From Spirochaetaceae bacterium (GTDB lineage: Bacteria > Spirochaetota > Spirochaetia > Treponematales > Breznakiellaceae): DNA of 7,123 nucleotides. Shown here in pieces: positions 1 to 6,081 of the stretch (position 1 is its first letter; every line of letters begins with the position of its first letter). Where the stretch lies: contig JAIRSS010000183.1 in the NCBI GenBank assembly GCA_031255315.1, positions 1 to 7,123 of the forward strand. Reading direction: 5' to 3'. Made by a program: the position numbers and the translations under genes. A model generated the notes under the pieces. It saw only the letters and a program-made list of their open reading frames with translations, was not told the DNA's origin and made no database searches.

Positions 1-41
1 AACCAGGGATTCGGCGGACCCCGGTTCAACGGTGAATACGA

Positions 42-1799
42 TTAGTACCGCTTGCGCCGGAAAACCCGGTAGTTAATGTTGGGGAAGAAGTTATGCCGCC
101 TTTCCAGGTTGGTAAGCCATTCGGTGCTGATGTAATTACTCCCCAGGGCTTCGTATATCGTGGTAAAATTTCGTAACGCCATCTCGATCTGATTCCGGGC
201 ATACCCGGCGTATTCCTGTTTGTAGAGCATACGCGGCCAGTCGGAGCATTGAACCAGAAGGATTTCCCGCGCGGCCTGGTTCAGCGCGCGTTCCTTGAGG
301 CCCGCGTCGTTGGGGAACCGATCCGCCAGTTCCAGCATCCGTTCCAGGGAACGCGTTACATGAGGGTACATCCAGTCGTTGGACGCGTCCAGCCAGGATT
401 CGGCGTACCCGTTGACCCCGGAGGATGAAAATTCCGGCATCACGGTGGGTATGGCCTGGCGGTTCTGCTTGCAGAAATATTCCCCCGGAGTCAGGAAACA
501 CAGATCGCGCCGAACCGCCCCTTCACGGAAAAGAGCTTCCAGAAACGCGGGGCCTTCATACCAGAAACGGCCAAAGGTATCCGCGTCGTAGGCGCACAGA
601 CTGACAGGCTCCTTCTCCCCCAGTTCTTTGGCCTTGCGCAGGAAGAAAAGACGGGCGTCAAGAAAGGCCGGCGCCTGTTCCCGGGCAAGGTTCAGCGCGC
701 GGGTGAAATCGTAAACCTGCTTTTTCCGCCCCCGCCCGCCATTGGTACCATAGGCGTATCCGGTTCTGACCCGGCCCCGGCGGGTGTTCAGGAAGGGCGC
801 AACCAGGTCCGCCGGCAATTCAAACCCCGCGTCTGTGTGGGAATCCCGGTAAAGCGGGGAAGACCGGTAACCGGTTTCCGGATCCTGAATATCCCGGCAG
901 GCGCGAAAATCCCGAAACAGAACCAGCGTTTGGGAAGGGGTCTTGACAGGATAAAAACTGCCCAGGGATGTTTCAGGGTTTCTTAAAATACCGGCGTGGG
1001 TGTCGGCGATGGTGTAATTGAAACCATAGGCCTTAAGATAAGCGTCCAATTCCGGGGACCAGCCAAGTTCGGGAAGCCAAAATCCGTGGGGTATCTTCCC
1101 GAAGAAATGCCTGCACGAGGAAAGGGCGACCTCAATTTGAGCCTGAACCGCCTCAGGATACCCGGTATAAAAAGGAAGGAAGGCGTGGGTAGCCGCCGTG
1201 GTCAGAATCTCAATGCGGCCTTTCTGCTGATAATGATTGAATATATTGAGTATCTTTCCCTCGTACCGCCCGGTAAAAAGGATACGCTTGTCCACCGCCC
1301 GGTCGTAATAAATCCGGGCGAGGGCGTGAACTTCCGGATCGGCTTCCGTCCGCTCCATTTCCCGGGCCCCGAATTCAATTTGAGCGTCCACATAATGCAG
1401 ATACTGACGGAGCAAATACTCATCCTGAAGCATGTAACAAAGGAGGGGGGAAAAGGAAACGCCCAGGCGGAAGGGGACATGATCCCGCTCCAGACGGTCA
1501 AACACCTCAAGAAGGGGGATATAGGTGTCTGAAAGAGCCTCAAAAAACCATTGTTCTTCCGTTGAGAATTTGATCCCCTCCGGGACCTTGGCCGCCGCTT
1601 CCGGACGGTTTTCGGGAACCCCTGCATTGTCAGGCGCGGATGCGTCCGGGGGCAAAACCGGATCTGGCCCGGCGGCGCCGTTTTCCAGAGCGGTATACGA
1701 AGATTCGGAATGGGCGGAACGTACCCGCATGGGAACGGAACGCCGGACAAAGGGGAGATGCGCGTTGAGTACGATTGAAATTACCTGCGGGTTTCCCAT
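42..1799 (-). CDS. GH57 / DUF1957 glucan-branching-type glycoside hydrolase, divergent
   Basis: This 585-aa protein reads as a family 57 glycoside hydrolase of the DUF1957 (1,4-alpha-glucan branching enzyme) type, which would cut and re-attach alpha-1,4-glucan segments as alpha-1,6 branches in the cytoplasm; no signal peptide is visible. Motifs in order: NAHLPF (residues 12-17), ATHAFLP (203-209), GFWLPELGW (239-247) with the expected nucleophile E244, YDADTFGRFWYEG (404-416) with the expected acid/base D405, and the region-5 segment (455-479) ending WLDASNDWMYP. Several usually conserved positions differ: N12 for the first His of HxH, R411-F412 for His-Trp, and S460 for the Trp of SSWG. A low-complexity Ala/Pro/Asp/Glu-rich insert (about residues 24-77) separates motif 1 from the rest and explains a length above the roughly 520-530 aa I expect. 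The start is chosen because motif 1 begins at residue 12 and AAGGA lies 6 nt upstream. It follows the DUF4912 gene by 15 nt, so the two are probably co-transcribed. Exact specificity is uncertain; an amylase or glucanotransferase activity is possible. Confidence 0.88.
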   Translation of the reverse strand: MGNPQVISIVLNAHLPFVRRSVPMRVRSAHSESSYTALENGAAGPDPVLPPDASAPDNAGVPENRPEAAAKVPEGIKFSTEEQWFFEALSDTYIPLLEVFDRLERDHVPFRLGVSFSPLLCYMLQDEYLLRQYLHYVDAQIEFGAREMERTEADPEVHALARIYYDRAVDKRILFTGRYEGKILNIFNHYQQKGRIEILTTAATHAFLPFYTGYPEAVQAQIEVALSSCRHFFGKIPHGFWLPELGWSPELDAYLKAYGFNYTIADTHAGILRNPETSLGSFYPVKTPSQTLVLFRDFRACRDIQDPETGYRSSPLYRDSHTDAGFELPADLVAPFLNTRRGRVRTGYAYGTNGGRGRKKQVYDFTRALNLAREQAPAFLDARLFFLRKAKELGEKEPVSLCAYDADTFGRFWYEGPAFLEALFREGAVRRDLCFLTPGEYFCKQNRQAIPTVMPEFSSSGVNGYAESWLDASNDWMYPHVTRSLERMLELADRFPNDAGLKERALNQAAREILLVQCSDWPRMLYKQEYAGYARNQIEMALRNFTTIYEALGSNYISTEWLTNLERRHNFFPNINYRVFRRKRY

Positions 1800-1803
1800 A
1801 CCG

Positions 1804-1808
1804 GGTCC
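1804..1808 (-). promoter_or_regulatory. Ribosome binding site of the GH57 gene
   Basis: Read on the minus strand, AAGGA lies 4-8 nt beyond the DUF4912 stop codon (TAA at 1815-1817) and 6 nt (TCCCGG-type spacer complement) upstream of the ATG at 1799. It supports separate translation initiation of the second gene of the operon and fixes its start. Confidence 0.6.
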
Positions 1809-1814
1809 TTCTGT

Positions 1815-2552
1815 TTACCGGCGCCGGGGGAGCCGGGACCGGCGGTCTCCATTACGTAATACCTGAAGTTCATCCATTGCGGAGAGGTCGGCCAGGAGAC
1901 TCCGGGGGGGCTTTGCCGTCTCCGGCAGCAAGAGGGACGGCAGCCTGAAGGGGCAGGAAACCGCTAACACCGCGTGTTCCATCCCCCAGCGCGCCACGAG
2001 CTCCACCCGGAACCATCCGCCTCCCGCCGCGTCTTTTCCCGAATAGTCCGGAGGAAAGCCCAGATACCAGGCGGTGTCCTCTTTTCCCACCGGCACCGTA
2101 AAAGACAGGCCGGAAACGGCCTGTTTCCGGGAGGGCGCGGATTTCGCGTCCTCCGGCGGCGGGATATGGCCGGAACGCTCTCCCGCCGCCGGAACCACCT
2201 TTAAGAAATAACCGTCAAAATTCTGAATCTTTTCGTAAAATTCCTTGTCGTGGCTCTTGATTTCCCAAAACGCAAAGACCCACAAGGGATCCCGAATCAA
2301 TGTTTTTATATACGTTATATTATAGCGCTCCGGCAGCGGCGCAGGGTCTAAGAATTCCGCTTCCTCCACGAGGGACTCTTCCCGGAGCGTTGAACCGGAT
2401 TCATCATCGTGTTTCGCTTCCAGTATTTCTTCAATAATAAAAAGACGATCTAATCCCGGCGGGATATCAATACCCGCGGTATCCGCCAAAACGGTCAATT
2501 CCTGAGTGGTCAGGCTTTCCAAATAGCGGCGCGTTACATGACATTCATCCAT
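1815..2552 (-). CDS. DUF4912-domain protein with N-terminal Rho-N/SAP-like segment
   Basis: This 245-aa protein has two visible parts. Residues 10-45 (YLESLTTQEL, then LADTAGID and IIEEILE) look like the small helical Rho-N/SAP/LEM-like fold that often precedes DUF4912. After an acidic linker (about 46-72) comes the DUF4912 signature around residues 75-98, with 'IRDPLWVFAFWEI' as the hallmark, and the domain continues to about residue 205 (WYLGFPP, FRVELVARWG). The C-terminus is basic (RRSRLPRRR). There is no signal peptide or membrane segment. The biochemical function of DUF4912 is not established; its position directly upstream of a GH57 branching-type enzyme suggests a role in glucan metabolism or its control, and that is inference. 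The ATG at 2552 is the only reasonable start: no in-frame ATG follows before the first domain. It is preceded only by a weak CAGG, and a promoter-like sequence sits almost on top of it. Confidence 0.8.
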   Translation of the reverse strand: MDECHVTRRYLESLTTQELTVLADTAGIDIPPGLDRLFIIEEILEAKHDDESGSTLREESLVEEAEFLDPAPLPERYNITYIKTLIRDPLWVFAFWEIKSHDKEFYEKIQNFDGYFLKVVPAAGERSGHIPPPEDAKSAPSRKQAVSGLSFTVPVGKEDTAWYLGFPPDYSGKDAAGGGWFRVELVARWGMEHAVLAVSCPFRLPSLLLPETAKPPRSLLADLSAMDELQVLRNGDRRSRLPRRR

Positions 2553-2558
2553 ACCTGT

Positions 2559-2589
2559 ATTATCATGGGAAAAAAGAAGCGCGTGTCAA
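2559..2589 (-). promoter_or_regulatory. Candidate sigma-70-type promoter for the DUF4912-GH57 operon
   Basis: On the minus strand a perfect TTGACA (2584-2589) is followed by GATAAT (2559-2564) with a 19-nt spacer; an alternative -10, ATGATA (2561-2566), gives a 17-nt spacer. Either choice puts the expected transcription start within a few bases of the ATG at 2552, so the mRNA would have almost no leader. The -35 match is strong, and the spacing or the -10 hexamer is imperfect. Confidence 0.5.
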
Positions 2590-2697
2590 GGCCGGTAGAT
2601 ATGGAACAGCGCGTGGGAATTCAAAACAACCGCCCACGGGAGGGTCTGCGCCGTCCGATGATTGCATTCAGAATTACCGCGTAGAGATCAGCCCCCA

Positions 2698-2726
2698 TTC
2701 ACTTTTTGTCGATAAACATCTATAGT
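2698..2726 (+). promoter_or_regulatory. Candidate promoter of ppdK
   Basis: TTCACT (2698-2703) and TATAGT (2721-2726) are separated by exactly 17 nt and lie 20-48 nt before the ppdK start. The hexamers match the sigma-70 consensus at 4/6 and 5/6. The predicted start near 2733 would give a leader of about 13 nt that just includes the Shine-Dalgarno sequence. The rest of the divergent intergenic region (about 2590-2697) shows no gene or obvious operator. Confidence 0.45.
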
Positions 2727-2735
2727 CATAGTAAC

Positions 2736-2740
2736 GGAGG
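2736..2740 (+). promoter_or_regulatory. Ribosome binding site of ppdK
   Basis: GGAGG followed by ATTTT and the ATG at 2746 gives a strong Shine-Dalgarno with 5-nt spacing. The WD40 gene at 6082 has nearly the same arrangement (GGAGGG, TTTT, ATG), which supports both start choices. Confidence 0.75.
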
Positions 2741-2745
2741 ATTTT

Positions 2746-5409
2746 ATGGATAGTCAAAAGCATGTATTTTTCTTCGGCGAAGGCAGGGCCGAAGGATCTG
2801 CGGAAATGAAAGAGACGCTTGGCGGTAAGGGCGCCAATCTTGCGGAGATGACCAATCTTGGCATCCCGGTTCCCCCTGGGTTTACGATTTCTACTGAAGT
2901 GTGCGCCGCGTTTTATGAGAACAACCAAGCGTATCCCCCCGGGTTTGAGGAGGAGGTTCTTGACCATTTGACAAGGCTGGAGCAGGTGATGGGTAAAAAA
3001 CTCGGCGATCCTGATGATCCTCTTTTGGTGTCGGTTCGTTCAGGAGCGGCGGTTTCCATGCCCGGTATGATGGACACTATTCTTAACCTGGGGATGAACG
3101 ATAGGGCCGTGCAGGGCCTCTCCCAGCAGACCGGGAACCCCCGGTTCGCCTGGGACGCATACCGGCGCTTTATTCAGATGTACGGCGACGTCGTCATGGG
3201 CGTTCCCAGCGAGGACTTTGAGGCCGCCATCGCCGCAATCAAAAAGGTTCGGAAAGTGGAACTGGATACGGAGCTTACCGCCTTTGATCTGGAAAAGCTG
3301 GTGGGAGAGTACAAAAAAATCGTCAAGAAATGCGCGAGAACCGAATTCCCCCAGGACCCCCATGATCAGCTGTGGGGCGCCGTTAACGCGGTGTTCGGTT
3401 CCTGGATGAACGAGCGGGCCATCAGGTACCGGCAGCTCAACGAGATCCGGGGCCTCAAAGGTACGGCGGTCAATGTTCAGACCATGGTGTTCGGCAACTT
3501 TGGAAACGACTCAGGAACCGGCGTTTGTTTCAGCCGGGACCCCTCCACGGGGAAAAAAGAATTTTACGGCGAATATCTGATGAACGCCCAGGGGGAAGAC
3601 GTGGTGGCCGGCATCAGGACGCCGGAAAAGATCACCGCCCTGGCGAAGAAAAACCAGGAAATTTACGACCAGCTTACCGCCATCAAGGACCGGCTGGAAA
3701 ATCATTTCCGGGATATGCAGGATATAGAATTCACCATTCAGCAGGGTACGCTCTTTATCCTTCAGACCCGGAACGGGAAACGTACCGGAGCGGCGGCGGT
3801 GAAATGCGCCGTTGATATGGTGGAAGAAAACCTTATCGACAAGAATACGGCGATCCGCAGGCTGAGTCCCGATCTGCTGGACCAGCTCCTGCATCCCATG
3901 ATAGACCCCAAGGCCCTCAAGACGGCCGTGCCGCTCACCAAGGGGCTTAACGCTTCGCCGGGCGCCGCCTGCGGACGCATCGTGTTTTCCGCCGCGGACG
4001 CCGAAACCTGGCACATCCGGGGACAGAAAGTGCTTCTGGTGCGTAAGGATACGAGCCCCGAAGATATAGGCGGCATGGTAGTCTCCCAGGGCATTCTCAC
4101 GTCTACCGGAGGCATGACCAGCCACGCGGCGGTAGTCGCCCGCGGCATGGGCACTCCCTGCGTAGCAGGCGCCAAAGAGGTCGCCGTTCAGGGGAAGAAG
4201 GCCGTCATCGGCGGGCAGATTTTCCGGGAAGGGGATTGGCTTACCATAAACGGTTCCACCGGCGAGGTCTACGAAGGGCAGCTTTCCCTGGTGAAGCCGG
4301 GCATGTCCGGGGACATGAATACATTCCTTTCATGGTGCGACGATATCCGCGCCTCTTCGGTGCGGGGCAGCCTCAAAGGTTTTGATGTCAGAACCAACGC
4401 CGATCTGCCGGAAGACGCCAAACGGGCCATTGCTTTCGGCGCGCAAGGCGTGGGCCTGTGCCGTACGGAGCACATGTTCTTCGCCCCAGAGAAGCTCATC
4501 CACTTCCGGGCTATGATCGTGGCGAATTCCCCGGCGGAACGGAAGGCGGAGCTCAAGAAGATCCTTCCCTTACAGCGGAAAGACTTTTTCGGTATATTCA
4601 AGGCTATGGGCGGCAAGCCGGTAACCATCCGGCTGCTGGACCCGCCGCTCCACGAATTTATTCCCCATACGAAGGACGAAATCAACGAGCTTGCGGAATT
4701 TTTAGACCTAAGCCCCCGGGAACTGACGCCTAAGCTCGACCGGTTCAAAGAAGCGAATCCCATGCTGGGGCACCGGGGTTGCCGCCTGGCGGTTACCTTC
4801 CCGGAAATCTACGATATGCAGGTTGAAGCCATCGCCCTGGCCGCGGCGGACTGCGTCAAGAAGAATATTCCCGTGAACCCGGAGATACTGATCCCCATCG
4901 TGGTTACCGCCCGGGAGCTCAAACTGCTCCGCCCCAACGCGGAAGCGGTCCTTACCAGGGTGTTCACCAAGGCCGGGGTAACGGTGCCGATCCAGATCGG
5001 GACCATGATCGAGGTTCCCCGCGCCGCCATCAGGTCGGCCCATATCGCCCGATACGCCGACTTCTTCAGCTTCGGGACCAACGATCTTACCCAAATGACT
5101 TTCGCCTTCAGCCGGGATGACGTGGCTTCGTTCCTGCCTTCGTACCTGGAAAAGAATGTTCTGGATGTGGACCCGTTCAAATCCATAGACGAGGAGGGCG
5201 TAGGGTTCCTCGTTTCCAACGCGGTGGTCCAGGGCCGTTCCGTCAACGCCGATCTCAAAACGGGTATTTGCGGCGAACACGGCGGCGATCCCCAGACGAT
5301 TGATTTCTGTTACCGGGCGGGGTTGAACTATGTGTCCTGTTCGCCCTACCGGGTCCCCGCGGCGCGTCTTGCGGGAGCCCTGGCGGTACTCAAGAACGGG
5401 AATTGGTAA
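2746..5409 (+). CDS. ppdK: Pyruvate, phosphate dikinase
   Basis: PPDK interconverts pyruvate + ATP + Pi and PEP + AMP + PPi; it can act as a PPi-linked replacement for pyruvate kinase in glycolysis or in PEP formation. The 887-aa protein is full length (family about 870-890). An N-terminal ATP-grasp nucleotide-binding domain (to about residue 370) carries GGKGANLAEM (26-35) and SVRSGAAVSMPGMMDT (from residue 96). The swivelling phosphohistidine domain follows (about 385-510) with TSTGGMTSHAAVVARG, in which H460 is the phosphoryl carrier. The PEP/pyruvate TIM barrel (about 530-885) has GLCRTEHMFF (R573), RLLDPPLHEF (R629), GTMIEVPRA (E756), SFGTNDLTQM (N779) and GICGEHGGDP (C842). These align in order and spacing with the catalytic R561, R617, E745, N768, H455 and C831 of the Clostridium symbiosum enzyme, so it should be active. 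It is cytoplasmic and monocistronic: divergent from the glucan operon, with hairpins just downstream. PEP synthase and PTS enzyme I share the swivelling domain, but length and motifs favour PPDK. Confidence 0.97.
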   Translation: MDSQKHVFFFGEGRAEGSAEMKETLGGKGANLAEMTNLGIPVPPGFTISTEVCAAFYENNQAYPPGFEEEVLDHLTRLEQVMGKKLGDPDDPLLVSVRSGAAVSMPGMMDTILNLGMNDRAVQGLSQQTGNPRFAWDAYRRFIQMYGDVVMGVPSEDFEAAIAAIKKVRKVELDTELTAFDLEKLVGEYKKIVKKCARTEFPQDPHDQLWGAVNAVFGSWMNERAIRYRQLNEIRGLKGTAVNVQTMVFGNFGNDSGTGVCFSRDPSTGKKEFYGEYLMNAQGEDVVAGIRTPEKITALAKKNQEIYDQLTAIKDRLENHFRDMQDIEFTIQQGTLFILQTRNGKRTGAAAVKCAVDMVEENLIDKNTAIRRLSPDLLDQLLHPMIDPKALKTAVPLTKGLNASPGAACGRIVFSAADAETWHIRGQKVLLVRKDTSPEDIGGMVVSQGILTSTGGMTSHAAVVARGMGTPCVAGAKEVAVQGKKAVIGGQIFREGDWLTINGSTGEVYEGQLSLVKPGMSGDMNTFLSWCDDIRASSVRGSLKGFDVRTNADLPEDAKRAIAFGAQGVGLCRTEHMFFAPEKLIHFRAMIVANSPAERKAELKKILPLQRKDFFGIFKAMGGKPVTIRLLDPPLHEFIPHTKDEINELAEFLDLSPRELTPKLDRFKEANPMLGHRGCRLAVTFPEIYDMQVEAIALAAADCVKKNIPVNPEILIPIVVTARELKLLRPNAEAVLTRVFTKAGVTVPIQIGTMIEVPRAAIRSAHIARYADFFSFGTNDLTQMTFAFSRDDVASFLPSYLEKNVLDVDPFKSIDEEGVGFLVSNAVVQGRSVNADLKTGICGEHGGDPQTIDFCYRAGLNYVSCSPYRVPAARLAGALAVLKNGNW

Positions 5410-5417
5410 TGTGCCCG

Positions 5418-5453
5418 GGGCGGTCTGCGGCGTGAAGGCGCCGTCCGCCGCCC
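5418..5453 (+). repeat. GC-rich stem-loop right after ppdK
   Basis: GGGCGGT (5418-5424) and GCGGCG (5427-5432) pair with CGCCGT (5439-5444) and GCCGCCC (5447-5453) around a 2x2 internal loop and a TGAAGG loop, 9 nt after the ppdK stop. No T-tract follows, so it is not a canonical intrinsic terminator; it may protect the mRNA 3' end or assist termination together with the stronger hairpin at 5498-5529. Confidence 0.45.
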
Positions 5454-5461
5454 ATTGAAGC

Positions 5462-5489
5462 CCGCGGTTTCACCCGGTTAAAACCGTGG
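5462..5489 (+). repeat. Stem-loop, 9-bp stem
   Basis: CCGCGGTTT (5462-5470) pairs with AAACCGTGG (5481-5489), with one G·U pair and a 10-nt loop. It is the second of three consecutive hairpins in the first 120 nt after ppdK. No T-tract follows. Confidence 0.4.
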
Positions 5490-5497
5490 AGCCGCGC

Positions 5498-5539
5498 GAG
5501 CCTGTCCCGCACTCATACGGGGCGGGCTCATTATATATA
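5498..5539 (+). terminator. Probable transcription terminator of ppdK
   Basis: GAGCCTGTCCC (5498-5508) and GGGGCGGGCTC (5519-5529) form an uninterrupted 11-bp stem (two G·U pairs) with a 10-nt loop, followed at once by an AT-only tract ATTATATATA (5530-5539). The stable GC stem and AT-rich tail resemble an intrinsic terminator, although the tail is alternating A/T rather than a pure T run. Confidence 0.5.
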
Positions 5540-5566
5540 CGGCTGTATAGAAAATACGAAGGTTCG

Positions 5567-5636
5567 CGGATTACCCGGATTTTCACAGAGTATGGCCGCG
5601 TTTGATACGAAAAATCTGGGTTAATCCGGTTAATCC
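5567..5636. repeat. Inverted repeat with 9-bp tandem repeat (TTAATCC-rich)
   Basis: The left arm CGGATTACCCGGATTTT (5567-5583) is the near inverse of the right arm at 5610-5628 (AAAAATCTGGG then TTAATCCG), differing by one inserted base and one substitution. The right arm runs into a perfect tandem duplication of GGTTAATCC (5619-5627 and 5628-5636). No open frame here looks protein-like. It may be an interspersed palindromic repeat; copy number elsewhere in the genome is unknown from this window. Confidence 0.55.
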
Positions 5637-5716
5637 GGGGACCTCAGTTCCGCCTTTTAGTCAAATCAGCCTGTACGCCCTGATACGGAGCAATGAGTGG
5701 ACGCTCCGGCTGGCCG

Positions 5717-5794
5717 CCCGGTATTCCGGGAGCGCTACGGACTCCCGTACCGGGCTGCTTCGCCCGGCGCCTTGCCGCGTACTTGCAATGACGG
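5717..5794. repeat. Interspersed palindromic repeat, copy 1
   Basis: A stem-loop of CCCGGTA (5717-5723) and CGGGAG (5727-5732) with CTCCCG (5742-5747) and TACCGGG (5748-5754) is followed by the tail TGCTTCGCCCGGC, CTTGCCGCG, then TTGCAATGACGGTA (5756-5794). The tail closely matches that of the copy at 5945-6027. The shared core (GCTTCG...GCAATGACGG) is the reverse complement of the CCGTCATTGCG...GAAGC element found scattered between genes in many bacteria. A small 6-bp hairpin (CGGAGC 5686-5691 with GCTCCG 5703-5708) lies just upstream. Confidence 0.6.
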
Positions 5795-5813
5795 TATTAT
5801 TTATGTATATAAT
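5783..5813 (+). promoter_or_regulatory. Weak promoter-like sequence in the repeat tail
   Basis: A perfect TATAAT (5808-5813) lies 19 nt after TTGCAA (5783-5788), which is itself inside the tail of repeat copy 1. If used, it would transcribe toward the WD40 gene with a leader of roughly 260 nt crossing repeat copy 2. Spacing is long and the -35 is weak. No better promoter for the WD40 gene was seen. Confidence 0.25.
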
Positions 5814-5881
5814 CAAGTAAACGTGAGTTCGACGGGAACAAAGCGCGTCTGATATCCGGCCCCTGGAGGCCGCGAAGGATC

Positions 5882-5906
5882 AGGCGTAGAGCGTTACATT
5901 ACGCCT
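5882..5906. repeat. Short inverted repeat, 7-bp arms
   Basis: AGGCGTA (5882-5888) and TACGCCT (5900-5906) are perfect inverse copies with an 11-nt loop. They lie between the two interspersed repeats. The surrounding stretch 5814-5944 shows no gene. Confidence 0.35.
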
Positions 5907-5944
5907 CAATGCAGCCTGCCTCATGGGGAGGGGCGAAGCGGGCC

Positions 5945-6027
5945 GCCGGGCGGCGGGCAATCCAGGCAAGCGGACGCTTCCCTGGATTGCTTCGCCCGGC
6001 ATTTTGCCGCGCACCCGCAATGACGGT
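5945..6027. repeat. Interspersed palindromic repeat, copy 2, with long hairpin
   Basis: Nested arms form one long imperfect hairpin: GCCGGGCG (5945-5952), GCAATCCAGG (5957-5966) and AAGCG (5968-5972) on the left pair with CGCTT (5975-5979), CCTGGATTGC (5981-5990) and CGCCCGGC (5993-6000) on the right, giving 23 base pairs with small bulges and a 2-nt tip. The tail to 6027 (TTTTGCCGCG, then GCAATGACGGTA) matches copy 1. The GCAATCC half appears head-to-head, as expected for a palindromic REP/MITE-like element. It ends about 45 nt before the WD40 ribosome binding site. Confidence 0.65.
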
Positions 6028-6071
6028 AGTGAACAGGAGGTTTCTTCCCGTCCCACCCCACAGTATATGAT

Positions 6072-6077
6072 GGAGGG
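6072..6077 (+). promoter_or_regulatory. Ribosome binding site of the WD40 gene
   Basis: GGAGGG with a 4-nt TTTT spacer precedes the ATG at 6082. It decides the start against the upstream in-frame ATGs at 5923, 6067 and 6070: the first is inside the repeat region and the others overlap or precede this site, whereas 6082 begins a clean signal peptide. Confidence 0.7.
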
Positions 6078-6081
6078 TTTT

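Noticed and set aside
996..1532. 178-codon plus-strand open frame inside the GH57 gene
   Set aside because: It is a shadow of the GH57 coding frame; the minus-strand product has clear family motifs and this one has none.
3511..4125. 204-codon minus-strand open frame inside ppdK
   Set aside because: Antisense shadow in a GC-rich gene with strong motif support on the plus strand.
5561..5640. tRNA or riboswitch, suggested by GGTTCGCGG and nearby stems
   Set aside because: No cloverleaf, anticodon arm or CCA-end geometry could be assembled; the pairing is explained by the long inverted repeat.
5602..5820. 72-codon plus-strand open frame
   Set aside because: It lies across the TTAATCC repeat and interspersed repeat copy 1, has no ribosome binding site, and its translation simply reads the repeat (Arg/Pro/Gly-rich). 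It is likely spurious.
5717..6027. CRISPR array
   Set aside because: There are only two related elements, longer than CRISPR repeats, with dissimilar stems and no regular spacers.
5923..6081. N-terminal extension of the WD40 gene to the ATG at 5923
   Set aside because: It would be encoded by the hairpin of repeat copy 2 and would bury the signal peptide; the ATG at 6082 has a strong GGAGGG site.
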